A stretch of DNA of 64,000 nt from Phanerodontia chrysosporium (GCA_001910725.1 MJGA01000002.1:1240001-1304000); one strand, 5' to 3'. Counted from the first letter of the stretch, positions 34,615-46,941 are shown. The notes: generated from the letters alone by a model not told the origin. Program-made: numbers and translations.

Positions 34615-35879
34615 ATGAAATACAAGGAACTTGAAATATCTCTCCAGGTCGATGGTAGAACTCTAGAAGAATATGAAACCACTGTCAATGAGACGGAGAA
34701 GACTGTGACTTGTTGGGTAGCCAGTGAAGCTGGAAAGGTTAACTAGAGCCACGTTGTTCTCCTGCGCGCGGAACGTACTGAACGAATACGATATAGGAGT
34801 TTCTCATCATGCGGCGAAATTGGACCCTGTCGCAGGGCATGTCTATCAGAACATGGGTAGACGGTCGCAAGATGCACACCAACTCCTCTCTCGCCCCTGG
34901 ACAGTCGAGACCGATGCACGGCCAGAGAGTTGGCAACCGATCTGTATTGCCCTTCAAGTTTTCGGACCTTCAGACCACTGAGGGTGCGCGGCCTCTGCAC
35001 TCGCCTGCTACCTGCATATACTGACTCACTCGCAGAAGATGGAATCAGCGAGCGGCTCGACGCGCTGGGCGCAATCGAACTCCGCATCCTGCGCGCAAGC
35101 GAATCGCGAGCCCACAAACAGCATATGTCTACGAAGCGCAAGGTTGAAGAGTTTGGTCCCGTGAATGAGCGGAGCAAGAAGGCTGGGGCCCACTGTGTCA
35201 CGTATGTTATCTCGCGTTCCGTACTTGTCGCTTCCCCTTCACGCCCATAGTTTCGGCAAGGAGAGGAAGGCAACGGAAAGGGTCTCGTTCGTCAAGGTCA
35301 CAAGCTTGGACACGGAGGACCGGCCGTATTGCAGGTTTCTCTTTCGCTATCGCTCGCGAGGTGCGTAATGCTGTCCTAGTGGTCCTTGCTCGTACCGACT
35401 CTACTCGCAGATATGCTACTTGCTCAGGGCGTGATCCCCTCGCCCCCGCTTCCGGCAAACGCCCAGGCTGCTGCAGCTCCAGGCTCCAAGAGACGTCGCA
35501 GCGACGCCGACTCACGTGATGCGAGACCCTCCGCAAGCAACACCAAACGACCCCGCCATATTCCAGGTGAGCATTGTTCGCTGCTGAGAGCTGCAAGAAC
35601 CCAACTGGCTGTTCCAGATCACGGCCGTACTGAAGTAAAGGAGGACCCAGAAGACTGTGCCCCTGTAAACGACGGTGATGCCGTGCTTGAGGTAGTAAGC
35701 CACACAAACCACGCGAGTCTTTGCTGATCGCTCTCGTTCATGACCAGGCCCAGTTAGCGACGATGGCTGCAAGAATGGAGAAGATACGTGCTAAACTTAA
35801 CAAGTCGAAGACGCGAGCAGTCAAGCATGAGCCAACGTCGGCCGAGTACGGGGAAGTGATCGACCTCACATCGGACTGA
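34615..35879 (+). CDS. DUF7918-family protein, copy 2
   Basis: Seven exons: 34615-34737, 34797-34983, 35036-35201, 35251-35360, 35411-35566, 35618-35691, 35748-35879; 315 residues. Opens MKYKELEISLQVDGRTLEEY, closer to the usual DUF7918 start than copy 1, then TVTCWVASEAGK, KKAGAHCVTFGKE and RFLFRYRSRD. Exon number, intron phases and the lengths of exons 4 (110 nt) and 7 (132 nt) are the same as in copy 1, while the proteins have diverged strongly except at landmarks. The tail has a bipartite-like basic run (GSKRRRSDADSRDARPS, TKRPRHIP), an acidic patch, a coiled coil (AARMEKIRAKLNKSKTRA) and the same final GEVIDLTSD. Likely nuclear; a SUMO-binding or chromatin role is an inference from the motif. 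Confidence 0.78.
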
Positions 35880-36096
35880 CGGTCAGCAGTCAGTGGTAGC
35901 CACAGATGGTTACTCCTTGGATGCACAATCACTATGCGGTTGCCTTGCAGCATTTGAAAGTACTTCCTCGTGTTCGTCATCAGCCCGTTCAAATGAGTGG
36001 CAGGTGCAGGGACAAACATATAGCTCCTTCAGTACTGCAAATTAGAGGTATTCGGGATTAAGAGAAGGACATCTTTGGGAAACAGCTATTACAAAG

Positions 36097-39000
36097 TCAG
36101 TATATACAGCATTCCGATCCACACAGCAAAAGAAGAGAACAGCAACAACAGATGAGGGAGCACATAGCAGCGTTCAGTCCGTAGACTAGTCGTTTAGGAG
36201 TTGGGATGGGCGCATGGTTCAAGTACGCCTTTGCAGACGCTTTGAGAACGTTTAGCACCTCCCTCCTACGGACCTTATCAGCAGGAAGCTCCGCCTTCCC
36301 AGTTGCGAGCTTAAAGAGATATGCGAAGTCAGCTTGGACTGATAACGGAAGTCGTGAGTCGTTGTCTTGCTTATTGAGCTGCATCTTCTCTTTGAACTGC
36401 TTGGCGAAGTCGTCCGAGACGACCTCCGCGCGCTGCACAACCTCAGGCGGGACGCCTGCGAGGTTAGCGACGTGCGTGCCAAACGACGAGGACGCGGCGC
36501 CCTCGACGAGTTTGTATAGGAAGACCAGCTACACAACTGTTTAGTTGCATAATCCACGTCGGGTATCTGACGCTCACCTCTTTCTTCTCGTCGTCAACAT
36601 GCGTCGCCATGTGCATATTCCGAATGTTAGGATGATACGCGTAGTCGTCGGTAAGTGAGCCATAGTGAGTGGCGAAGAACGAAAGCGAGAGTGTGTAGGT
36701 CGCGAGCTCATGCAGGACTGCGCCCGCAATCGCCATGCCGTCCTGGTAGACAATTAGCTTGGAAGAAGACTGCTTGGCTCAACACTTACGTAGGTAGATG
36801 TACCTCTGCCAAGCTCTGTTGATACAAGGTAGATCAGACTGACTGTCGATACTCCTATCGTTGGTAACGTACCATCAAGGATAACCAACGACCGTGGGGT
36901 AGCTTCTCGGAGAATCTTGCAACTGACAGACAGTGAGCTCAGGCTGGCCGACAGCGAAGTGAAGAGAGGAGGTGCACCATTCATCGAGTTCGACCTTGAA
37001 GTACTGGCGTTCGAAAACATATTATCGTAAGCACCCATGCGAGTGAGAATGGCGTCCACTGGAGACAGTCTAGCTCGCTTGGCCGGCACAAACATTCCGA
37101 GCTGGGCCATTATCTGCTCGCTACGGTCAACGCATGGAAACAGGACGGATAGGCACCATACGCACCACTCCAGCAGCAGTCATGCGCATCGCCTAGCCTT
37201 TCGTCAGCAAAAAGAAGCCACGAGTTACGATCGCGTCTGGACCCACCGTAGATTTTCCTCTGGAAGACCGGTCAGCTAGTCGTCAAATAATGCTCACTGC
37301 AGCGCTCACCCCATGTTCGGCCCAGTCAGCAGTGCAATTCTACCGACATCACCACCAAGCTTGACGTCGTTTGGAATGAAATCGCCTCTGAAACCAGCGC
37401 TGACTGTCAACGCTGGATGCCGGAGCTCTTCGAAATCGACGAAGGCCTCATCGCCCGGGACGAATTCAGGCCTACAAGCTGGCTCACCGAGCGCGACGGA
37501 AGCCTTGGCAAGGGAGAAAAGACAGTCGAGCTCTGAAAGCACGCGGATAGCGCGCAACCACACGGAACGGTCCTTGTCAAACTCAGCATATACCCGGTTC
37601 TTGAACGTCTTAATCGCTGTGTTGCGGTTTTCGCGTGCCTCCTTGAGCGAGCGAATTGTCGGGGCGAGTTCGGGGACATTCCACCGTGCAACAGACTGAA
37701 CAATGCGTGAGATTGTTTACAAACGCACGTGAGTCTCTGGGTTACAGACCTTGGTGCCGCTGCTTTTGATCCAGTTATGTGGGACGTCTTCCTTCGGCTT
37801 CGTTTGTACCAAGTAGATTTCCTGCGCGGCCAAGTCAGTGCGATGAGTCGTAGACGTACAAATACCGTTGACCTCACCTTGTTACCTTGAGCGCTGTGCC
37901 AGTAAGACAGCTTGGTCCTGGTAAGTCTGTTAGACTTCAGACACGTTCTAGTGGGCATACCGCACTCACCCGACCTTCTTCTCAAGCTTCTTGAGTTCTT
38001 TCTCGAGGGTATCTTCCAGCTCTCCAATCTCCGCCATCACGCTGTCGTACTCTTCGTCTTTGCCTTCCCGAGGCATGAGCTCGTCGCCTGCATGTGGAAC
38101 AGTGAGACAGCTCGCTGGTGACTTTAAATCAGTAACTCACTGCCTTCCGCTATCTCGAACATTGCCTTCACATTTCTAATGTGCGGATTCAAATCGGGGG
38201 CCCCTCTGAGAAGACCAGAGATAGTACGCGACTTGAAGCCCTCGGCAGTGTCGGCAAGGGATGACAGCCCCTTGCTCAATTTCTTGAACGACTACAGACC
38301 ATTCAGTCAGCATTCATATACGTCGAAATGGGCAAGAACATACTTCAAGAACTTTCAAGAAGTCCTTAACCCTGCAGTTCTTAGCGTGGATGCGTGAAAC
38401 GATGCGCTCGAGGTCACCGAGGCCTTTCGCGACTTCGTTGAACTCTGCCTCAAATGTCGGATGGTCCATGAGATCTTGCACGGCGTCGAGCCTGCGAAGC
38501 TGGTGATGAGTAAGTGTACCTAGAGTATAGGCGGACCGATATACCGAGCGTTGATGTCCGCGATCTCTCGCAGAGGCATGCAGAGCCAGATGCGAAACAG
38601 CCGCTTGCCTGTATCGTGACTGAGTTTATGAGAAGTCTTCAGCGATGAGCTGGACTCACCAGAAGGGGTAATGCACCGACTCAGGAGTTTGAGCAACGAA
38701 CCGTCGTCGGTACCTTCACTATTGACCAACACCTGAAAGATACGGACAGTTGAGTTTACGGTACACGAGCAAAAGTATAGTCGTACTTCGATGTGCGCCA
38801 AAGTCTGTCCGTCAAGCACTAGACCTTGTCCTCTCTTCATGGGATCGTACACGTTGAAGTTCTTCATGGTCAGAATATCTTTGTCGATGTTGAGCGTGCG
38901 CAGATACCATATCATTGAGCCTAGTGCCTCGACTGCCCCTTCGCTGCAGATCATGCTGAGAATGGCCTCAGGGACGGACTTGCTCAAACCGTGCGGCCTC

Positions 39001-41204
39001 GGCTCTAGATCATCGTCATCTTCCTCAGTCGAGGGATAAAGTTCCTTGAGGGCTTTGATCGTGGCGTTGAAAGATAGGCCTTCGCACTCGCGAAGACTAG
39101 TCCAGAGGCAGTTGGATGGCAGGATGGCTTTGAGCAGGCGCGTTGTAGGAACAGTGAGGTTTCCCTGGATATGGTCTGAGCGAAGCAACTGAGTAGGTTA
39201 GGCCTCTAAACATACCTTAGTGAAGATGATTTCCTTCGGTCGCAACTGCCTGATCATTGTCTCTAACTTTGTCCGACAGATGTCATCCTCGAATGCGCTA
39301 AGATTGAACTCGCTCGTGCTGCTGTCGAGGACGCAAAGCCCGAACTTCTGCTTGCCAGTCTTCGGGTCCTCCTCGCCTTCCTCTCGGATAGAGACGCAGT
39401 GGCCCGCTTGCTCGTCCGTCAGGAGCGCCTCATCGACGAGCGTGCCGTTCGTATACACCTTGTTCAGCTCGCGCCGCACAATTTTGTCTGCTCCGCCAGG
39501 GGCAGCCTTCGTCTTCGATTTGCCCTTGTCCGCTGCGAGTCGCATCTCAGCGCCCAGCGCCGTCTCAGCTTGGTCGACTCGGCCGACTTTGTAGCCTGAA
39601 CAAAGCTCTTTAGAAGTGTGTGCGTCCGATATACGAGAATTCGCACCTTTGGCAAGGAACTTTGCCGCCCAGAAGTTGAAGTTCTGCTCGGGCACGCCGA
39701 CCATACTCATCTTAACCCTCTGGGTCAGCTTCAAGTCGAACTCCTGATGACCAATTCGCGCATCTTCCTCGTAAAGTTCCAAGAACTTGCCCTTCTGGAA
39801 GAAAAGTACGGTATCGAAGTGGTTCTGTTTGATCTCCCAGAACTGCAAGCCGTCATACTTAGCTCTGATCGCATGATCGGAGAGAGAGAGTCTGGACGTA
39901 CTTGTTTCTCGAAAGGCGTGAACGACTTCCACGCCTTCGGCGGAATGTATAATGTTCTGGGATCATATCCGGGCTCTCCAGGGCGGACGCCGTCCTTGTC
40001 GCGGATGTCGAGCAAAAATTCGAATGGATCCTCGTTGCTCTTCTTCTCTTCCTTCTGCGCCTGCTGCCGCTGCTCCGCAGCAGTGAGGAATATGTTGCTG
40101 CTTCCGCGCTTGGAAGAAGACTTCTTGGCAAGCTTGGGGCGCTCATGACGGGAGCTTCGCTCAGGAAGCCCATCCTCAGCCTCAGAGGCGGATGTATGCG
40201 CGTAGTTTGAAAGACGGGACGATGCTCGAGAGGAGGATCCTGAAGCTCCCGACGCGGCTCGTGCAGTACGTGGCACGTCGCCATCCATGTCTTCGTCCTC
40301 TTCCTCGGAGGCGTCATCTGGAACAATGAAGTCGTCGTCGTCGTCTAACTTCGATGCACGGCCTATAAGCATTGTATCATGAGCATTGCGCATATTCAAA
40401 ATTGATGAGGCTTCATACGTTTGGGCTTCGCCTTCGCTGGAGGTTTGAATTTGGTGAGCCGTTTTGAAAAGAGAGAAACATCAGGTTCGTCTTCTTCTTC
40501 ATCCGACAGTACTACAGCGATGCGTTGCTTCTTCGCTCGACCTAAAATACAATAAGACATGTGTAGAGCCCTAAACAGTTATGAGCTCACTCTTCTTCTC
40601 TTCTGGCTCAGGAGACGGCTTGTATGCTGATAAACCCTTTGGTATGCTTCCGCGTCCACGTCTGAATCTCCTCGTCTGACTCTTCGAAGATCATCTTTCG
40701 CTTCTTTCGAGCGACAACCTTCTATAGAAGTATGCACATGTAGTCTACAATTGCCATATGATACGTAAGTGAACTCACTGCAGGTTTGGATTTCTTCGCC
40801 TTCTCTTCCTCTTCGTCGGGAGACAGCATGTCCACGTCAATTGCGTCGCTCGTCGGCGGTGTCTGCGCAAAGCTACTAGCGCCATCAGAGCTACGTGTGT
40901 AATCTGCGTCCGCGACGAGACTGGAAAGCGACGCGTTCTTTGACAGAGGGGTCCGCGCCTCTGGGACAGGTGGATCCGAGGAAGTATCGTCCGAGCTGCG
41001 TGCATGAAGCCTAGAAGACGCGTCCATAGCTTTCGTAGACGTATTTGCAGCTTCCTTGACCTTGGCTGGCTGCGTCGTTGTGTTGCTGGAACTTGCAGCC
41101 GACGCGATGGGTGCCTTCGCGAAGAATGACATGAGACTCTTCTGCTTCATTTTATCAGTGTTCTTGCCGTCCTTGGCACCTGTCTTTTGGGATTGTGGCG
41201 CCAT
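36097..41204 (-). CDS. MSH6: DNA mismatch repair protein MSH6
   Basis: MutS-homologue of about 1,300 residues on many short exons; MSH6 pairs with MSH2 to recognise base mismatches and small loops in the nucleus. The start [18 protein letters not shown] leads into a PCNA-binding PIP box QKSLMSFF (residues about 22-29), the hallmark separating MSH6 from other MutS proteins. A long acidic disordered region follows. The mismatch-binding domain has [18 protein letters not shown], with the Phe-x-Glu wedge in GKFLE. ATPase: Walker A GPNMG/GKST split by an intron near 37265-37314, [11 protein letters not shown], the signature STFKVELDE, Walker [15 protein letters not shown] and FFATHYGSL. One base is missing at about 36997-37001 within STFKVELDE. 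The frame runs on to an odd cysteine-rich end ([14 protein letters not shown]) that may be read-through of the true stop. Tandem with the CFAP20 gene, same strand. Confidence 0.92.
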
Positions 41205-41493
41205 AGTAGGTGTCTGCAAGGTCTAACGCAGGCCTATGAGGGATGCGCATACGAACCGACGGTTGGTAGCGAGCGACGCTCGTGAAGGTTTGGGAGACAC
41301 CCGCGTCTGGGCGCCTGATCACAATGAGTACGCGACGCGTGCTGACATATCAACGATGACACACGAGGGTGCGTACTGATGCGGAACCAAACGATACAGT
41401 TTCTAGTACTAACAGCAACAAGCTAAAGTAACACCAGAGCGACGAGAATACGTAGCTAAAAACTACCCTACACCGTGACGGTCAAATAATAAG

Positions 41494-42433
41494 CTATTCT
41501 GCAGAATACAAGTCAAATTCCCAAGGAAGATCTGCAGCATTCCTGGTCTGACTGAACCAAACCCTCCTCAACCGGCAAGTGGCATACACCTTCACGTATG
41601 AGACATGGGAGAACGAGCCAGAAGGTATAATGCCCGTGAGACGCGCTTTCTTTCGGGGACGTACTTCGCTGTCGTACTCTTCGTGCTGTGGTGAGTCTCC
41701 TGAGTCCTCAAGCAGAGATATGTCGGAAAAGTGCGCTATTGAGTCACCGAGGTTTATATCGACGTTCGTCCATGCAGTGAGACGATGCGAAGACGACGGA
41801 AGCACAGGGGAAGATGTAAGATGGGAGGTTCGGCCGGCTTCAGTCGCGGTACTTTCTGCAGAACAGTGAGTGCTTGGAGACGGCGACAAAGACAAGTACG
41901 GATAGACCCATAATTTTCAAACGATTAATATTCTGAGGCCAGATCGAAGCCAAGCCAATGCTGCAGACGTCTAACCCGAGGTGAGGATGTCTGAAGAGGG
42001 GACATTACCTGGAACGTGGAAAAGCGCGCGATGCCCTCTCTTCCTGCTCTATCCACAATGCCCACCTCGAATGACCACGGCTTGCCAAGATCTCTGACTT
42101 GCAAATGTATCCACGGGTGTTTCATTCCAAGCTTCCCGTCGGAGGGCATTGAATGTAGGTCGAAGGAACTACAGGGCTCTGGATATGCAGGACGGTCTGG
42201 CTCAAGGTATGTCCTTGGCCGCGTCCATACTCGTCCGTGCCGTCAATCGGCGGGGGTTCTATGAGCGTGGCTGGTTCGGGCGGTTCAGGCCGTGAGGTCT
42301 TATCTTGCAAAAGACATATGACCGAGTCGGCGGGCAGGTTGTTGTGCTTAGACACTGCCCACAGGGCAAGCGGGTCTGAGCCGGTCGATGAGAAGAGGGA
42401 GACGAGCGGAGGCTGGACGCTGTGAGCGAACAT
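41494..42433 (-). CDS. CFAP20-domain (DUF667) protein
   Basis: Two exons (42433-42009 and 41855-41494), about 262 residues. The start at 42433 gives MFAHSVQPPLVSLFSSTGSD, matching the CFAP20 opening (short N-terminus, L-x-S-I/L-x-S-x-G-S-x-P-L-x-x-W). Further matches: STYIQCP, LGMKHPWIHLQVRDLGKPWS, FEVGIVDRAGREGIARFSTF, ILHLPL, LTAWTNVDINLG and the strong C-terminal block VKVYATCRLRRVWFS followed by LPWEFDLY. CFAP20/Bug22 proteins stabilise ciliary microtubules and also occur in organisms without cilia. Here the domain is split by an acidic/Ser loop containing a basic cluster, RPRKKARL, that could be a nuclear signal. Two one-base breaks, at 42144-42146 and about 41800-41806; with one base added to each exon both lengths are exact multiples of three. 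The intron (153 nt) is longer than usual and may hide another small exon. Confidence 0.75.
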
Positions 42434-42783
42434 GACGACGACGGCCCGAGAGAGGACGGAGAGGGACGCGGGGAGAGGGGAGCACTCGCGGTCACGACAC
42501 CAGGCACCGAGCGCTGGGGACGCGTGAAGGGATGAGGAGATCGTCGGCAACGATCTCGGGCGTCGCTGCGCAGCTTCGGCTTCGTTTGTTCCTGCTCTTC
42601 ACAACTCAACATCTCTTGCTATATAAAGTCACGGTCAAAGCCTTGACGGCTGCCACCCCCGCTCCCTGTCCTCTCTCCCCGACGCCATCCGGTCCCTTCA
42701 CCTCACACTCCCTTCAGGTCTTGGTTCCAGACAACTGCGAGATACCCATTGCATAATCCGTTCCAAAAGCATTGATACCCAGC
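42434..42783. promoter_or_regulatory. Divergent promoter of CFAP20-domain and CRH genes
   Basis: 350 bases between two divergent starts. TATAAA at 42622-42627 points toward the CRH gene, 157 bases before its ATG, and is followed by a C/T-rich leader. No comparable TATA box is visible for the CFAP20 side. Confidence 0.55.
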
Positions 42784-44295
42784 ATGTTCAAGCAAACGCA
42801 ACTACTTGGATTTCTTTCTCTTGCTCTCAGTGCATCCCTAGTCTCTGCTCAGGGTGGTCAGGCCTGGTACGCTCTTTGTTCATGACCGGTGATTCGACTG
42901 TCTAACGCGCTTTCGCATCAGTAACGCCACATCGCTGTGTAATTCCATTGCCCCGTGCTGCAGTGCGTGACCCAACGCGAGAAATACTATCTGGCAGATA
43001 CCTGACATCGCCCTTGCAGGTGAATACGGCTTCTGTGGCTCTGGCTCGGTCAGCTTCATTTGTTCATCCTGCGGAGATGCCATACTGATGCGGCGGGGAT
43101 CTAGTTCTGTCTCGGTGGTTGCAACCCACTCTATTCACACTCGCTGGACTCTTGCAAGCCCGAGCCAGTGTGCCAGAATGCTGTCGTATGTTTCTTTTCC
43201 TCTCACGAACGCTACATCCAACTGAAACAATGTCTACAGCATACGTTCCCGGACCTGTCAAAGATCGTCATGAACACGACGTATTATGATGGTAACGCGA
43301 CCGAATACGACTGGACTCTCGACAAAGGCAACATTATCAATACCAACTCTTCTGGCGGAGAACTTGCCCTGCTTCTTACCCAGAACAATGGTGGTACTCG
43401 CATCTCGTCCACCCGTTACCTCCACTACGGCACCGTCACTGCTCGTCGTATGTATAGCCTTCTAGAAGGCTGATTTTTTTCTGCTTACTGATGCTGTTTC
43501 ACAGTCAAGACTGGTCGCTGGGGTGGTGTGGTCACCGCCTTCATCACGATGTCGGATATCAAGGACGAGATTGATTGGGAATTCCCTGGCAATGCTACGA
43601 CCGAGGGTCAGACGAACTGGTTCTGGCAAGGAAACATTCGTATGTATATCTCGAAATCGATTCCGATGTCACTAGCTCAACTGTTCGACAATACAGCCGA
43701 ATGGCCCACGACGCACGGCACTACTGTTGGAAATCTTAGCTACCTGACCGACACGTTCGAGAACTATCATGACTTCACCGTATGCCTTTCTAGCGCATCA
43801 CTCCTCTCACGCTAAACGCCTTTCTAGATTGACTGGCAACCCGACATGCTCTCCTGGCTCATCGACGGCAACATCGTGCGCCAGCTCAAGGCTTCAGACA
43901 CGATCGTCAACGGTACCTCGAACTACCCGTCGACGCCCTCGCGCATTCAGCTGAGTATCTGGCCCGCGGGTATCCCGTCTGAGCCCGAGGGAACCGTAAA
44001 CTGGGCCGGCGGCATGATCAACTGGCAGGACCCAGACTACCTCGCCTCTGGCCACTTCTACGCGCTCGTCCAGGGCATCAATGTCACCTGCCACGACCCG
44101 ACCACCGCGCCCTCCGACGCGACGAGCTACGTGTACGGCAAGAACGAGAGCGCGTTCACCCCCGCCATTGCCTTCTCGAACGCGAGCACTGTCAACGCCG
44201 CCAGGGGCATCGTCGCGGGCGTCGCTGGGCCTTTTGGTGTCTGGACTGTCACATGCGCGGTTGTGTTTTCTCTCGTCGGCGCGATGTTCGCCTGA
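42784..44295 (+). CDS. CRH-like GH16 cell wall transglycosylase with CBM18-like module, GPI-anchored
   Basis: Eight exons (42784-42866, 42922-42962, 43020-43048, 43105-43185, 43240-43447, 43505-43639, 43697-43779, 43828-44295) encode 375 residues with every phase matching. A signal peptide (MFKQTQLLGFLSLALSASLV) is followed by a cysteine-rich chitin-binding-like module: CNATSLCNSIAPCCSEYGFC and FCLGGCNPLYSHSLDSC. The GH16 catalytic motif is DEIDWEF (nucleophile and acid/base glutamates around Asp), followed by TNWFWQGN and DFTIDWQPDMLSWLIDG. The C-terminus ends with a Ser/Ala-rich hydrophobic stretch (GVWTVTCAVVFSLVGAMFA), a likely GPI-attachment signal. CRH proteins cross-link chitin to beta-glucan in the cell wall. 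Many N-x-S/T sites suggest N-glycosylation. The chitin module is spread over four tiny exons. Confidence 0.9.
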
Positions 44296-46941
44296 GCGAC
44301 CCTTAGCTGGTCTGGTCGCGGAACGCTGCGCTGTTTCGGTCGTATGCTCCGTCTCTGCGACGAGGTCGCTCTAGTAATATGATTTGCTTTGTTGTCATGT
44401 ACGAAGCTAATGTACTGCGGGGTTATTTGGTTCATGTGCTTAAGGCAAGGTTGTAGTTCAGGTTGTTCCATGACAGACGATACAGGAGTAAATCACGGTA
44501 CGTGGCGCCTTTGTATCCCTTGAATGAAGGGCGAGTGGGCGCCGAGTTCATAAACCAGAGCAGAGCGGCGCGAGCAGCGTCCGAGAGCATGTTGAAATTT
44601 GCACATGCATGCGTCTGAGCAGAAAGTACGGAGAGGTCATACACTCGAATGCCATTTCTTTGAGCTGCGTTACGCACCACCCAGGCCTCAATCGCGCGCG
44701 ATGTCTTCGTGAATGGTTACAGTACCATTGAAAGAACCGCTGAGCAGCCCAGCTGTCGCATATTGTACTACTCGTACACAGACAATAAGAGGATACAGAT
44801 CTTCGAAACGTATTGCAGATTATCACGACTAGTCATTCCTCTCCAGTGCCCGCAGGGAGGGTAGTGGCAGGCTTGTTGACGGCCACCTGTCCAGAGGCTG
44901 TGAACTGGGAGATCCGGAGGCGAGAAGGAGCCACCACGAGCGAAACAGGCTGGCAGCAGGCTACCAGAGCGAGCTATTGCGCCGCGAACAGAGAAACGTC
45001 GGTCGCTAGGGGTGAGCGAGGAGCGCCGGTGAACACGGCAGAAGGGAGCCGCTCTTCAGGGACCGAGAGCGGCAGGGTCGATGTGCGATGCTAAGGTATG
45101 CAAGTACGGGGAAGCCACAAAGTAAGTCTTCTTTCAGATTATGCGTTGTTTTTCTTCGGTTTCTTTTTTCCCTTGTTTATTTCGTTTGTGGGTGCGCGCT
45201 AGGTCGGAAACTGTCAGCTGTGCGCGATTAGAGAATGGCAAGAGCATACGCACCAAGGTAGACGTCCCAGCTAGCGTCACCGACACGAGGGCGCAGGCGA
45301 ATCCTCCGCATGTGCCCACCCGCGGGGCACTATTGCTGAAGAATTCGGCTACGCCCCCGGCTCGGGTAGCCCGCGTGAGGCGGCTGACCTTGCGACTCTT
45401 CGGAGCCGAGAGTGTGATGCACCAGGACCGTTTTCGATAAATAGTGAAAAATGCAGATCAAGAGAAACCGTAGCCCAGAGACGTGAATACGAAGAAGTCG
45501 GAGGTGAACGTGAGACGGAGTAGACATGCTCGAGTAGATGGGGAAGCCGAATTGTTGTGGTGTCGCGCTGCGAGGGCCAGCGTGGTCGACTGCATCTTGG
45601 TTGAAACGCCACCATGTTCTTCGGTGCCGAGACATGGGCAGCTGAAGGAGGGTATCAGCGTTGCTCGCAAAGTCGAACCGAACGAACACGCACCTTTGTC
45701 GCCGCGACGCGGGTGTCGTTTCTTGGGGTATTTGATTTGCTTTGTGTGGACCGGATCGAGGTGGTAGAGAAGATTGAGACACCGAAGCTGAACGCGAGGC
45801 CTAGGCCAGGAAGGCCTCCCACCAGTAGAGATCCATGGCGGGAGGGGGGATGGGACGGACGAGTGAAGTGGGGGTTCAAGAGGAAGTTGGGATCTGGGGT
45901 TTCGAACAGACAGCAGGGTGTTATATACCTTTCTGGAGCGGCAGGTCCCGGAGGGCTGACTTGGACGCGGGCGATCTCGCGCCAGAGGCCTCGGGTTCGA
46001 ATCGCGACTGGGGAGAGCATCGACGCTAGCCGTATGTGGCACCAGTGAAGTAGAAGCTAGGGAGTGAAGTAGAGGCTAGGGCTTGTGAGAGCAGACGCAG
46101 GGGTATTGCAAGAGAACAGCAGCGCCGTGTCGACGTCCGGCGAGGCGACTGGCGGCCTGTTCGAGCGAGCGGCAGTCATGTGTAGTACATGTATATAACC
46201 AGGAGTCAGCCCAACCGTGTTGCACGCAATTGCGCTTTTGAATAATTCCAAAGAACAGCCATGGCAGACAGCAGAGTGCACACGCCGCGTACGAATTGCT
46301 AGAATGTGGGAACGGGGGCAACCGCACGAAGCGCGAGGCGCCTCCGATGCGCCCTATTTCAAGCCCCGACAGCATGGTGGCGTCCCGCCGCCCGCCCGGG
46401 CCCTCAAGCGCCGACCGTTTAAACCCCACGAGACGCAGAGGAGAGACAGATACGATATATATCCATTGGCGCAAGTACAGCTACAGGAGGGTATACACAT
46501 ATATAAAAAAGACCAACTCGCCTGCCCGCCCGCAGCCCAAGGACTGTCCGCGCGAGGGGTGCAGAGGGCAGTAAAAAGGCGCACGGCCGAGCACAGCCAG
46601 GAGAAGGAAACAAGACGCGGGACGCGCAACCAGAAACGCAGGTGGCCAGCTAGCGAAATGGGGACTGCGGTGCAGAAGCTCGGCGCGGACTAGGGAGGGG
46701 GGGAACGTGGGGCAAGAAAGCACGGGAGAGAGATAGAGGGAGAGCGGAGAAGGGCTACAGATGGCTACACGGTACAGCGTACAATGACCATGGGAGATAT
46801 ATGGCGAAAACCAGGCCGGGTGGAGAGATAATGGAGGGGTAGGGGTGCGTTATACAAGGGCAGGTGTATGAGACAATAACCGGTGACAAAATATTACGTG
46901 GAGGCTCGAACGAAAGATCAAAGTCGGGAGGGGATGCTTAC
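44296..46941. other. Interval without supported gene
   Basis: About 2.6 kb. The first 550 bases include a minus-strand open frame of 82 codons without recognisable features. Around 45946-46012 there is a tRNA-like box GGTTCGAATC with poor folding (see findings). From 46.3 to 46.9 kb the DNA is purine-rich (GAGA, GGGGG runs) and presumably the 3' region of the phosphodiesterase gene. Confidence 0.45.

Noticed and set aside
45946..46013. Functional tRNA gene
   Set aside because: The B-box is perfect but acceptor and D stems do not pair, so it is not listed as a tRNA.
45458..46042. 194-codon minus-strand frame with SRDSNPRPLA
   Set aside because: The phrase arises from translating the reverse complement of a tRNA-like T-loop sequence; no gene features otherwise.
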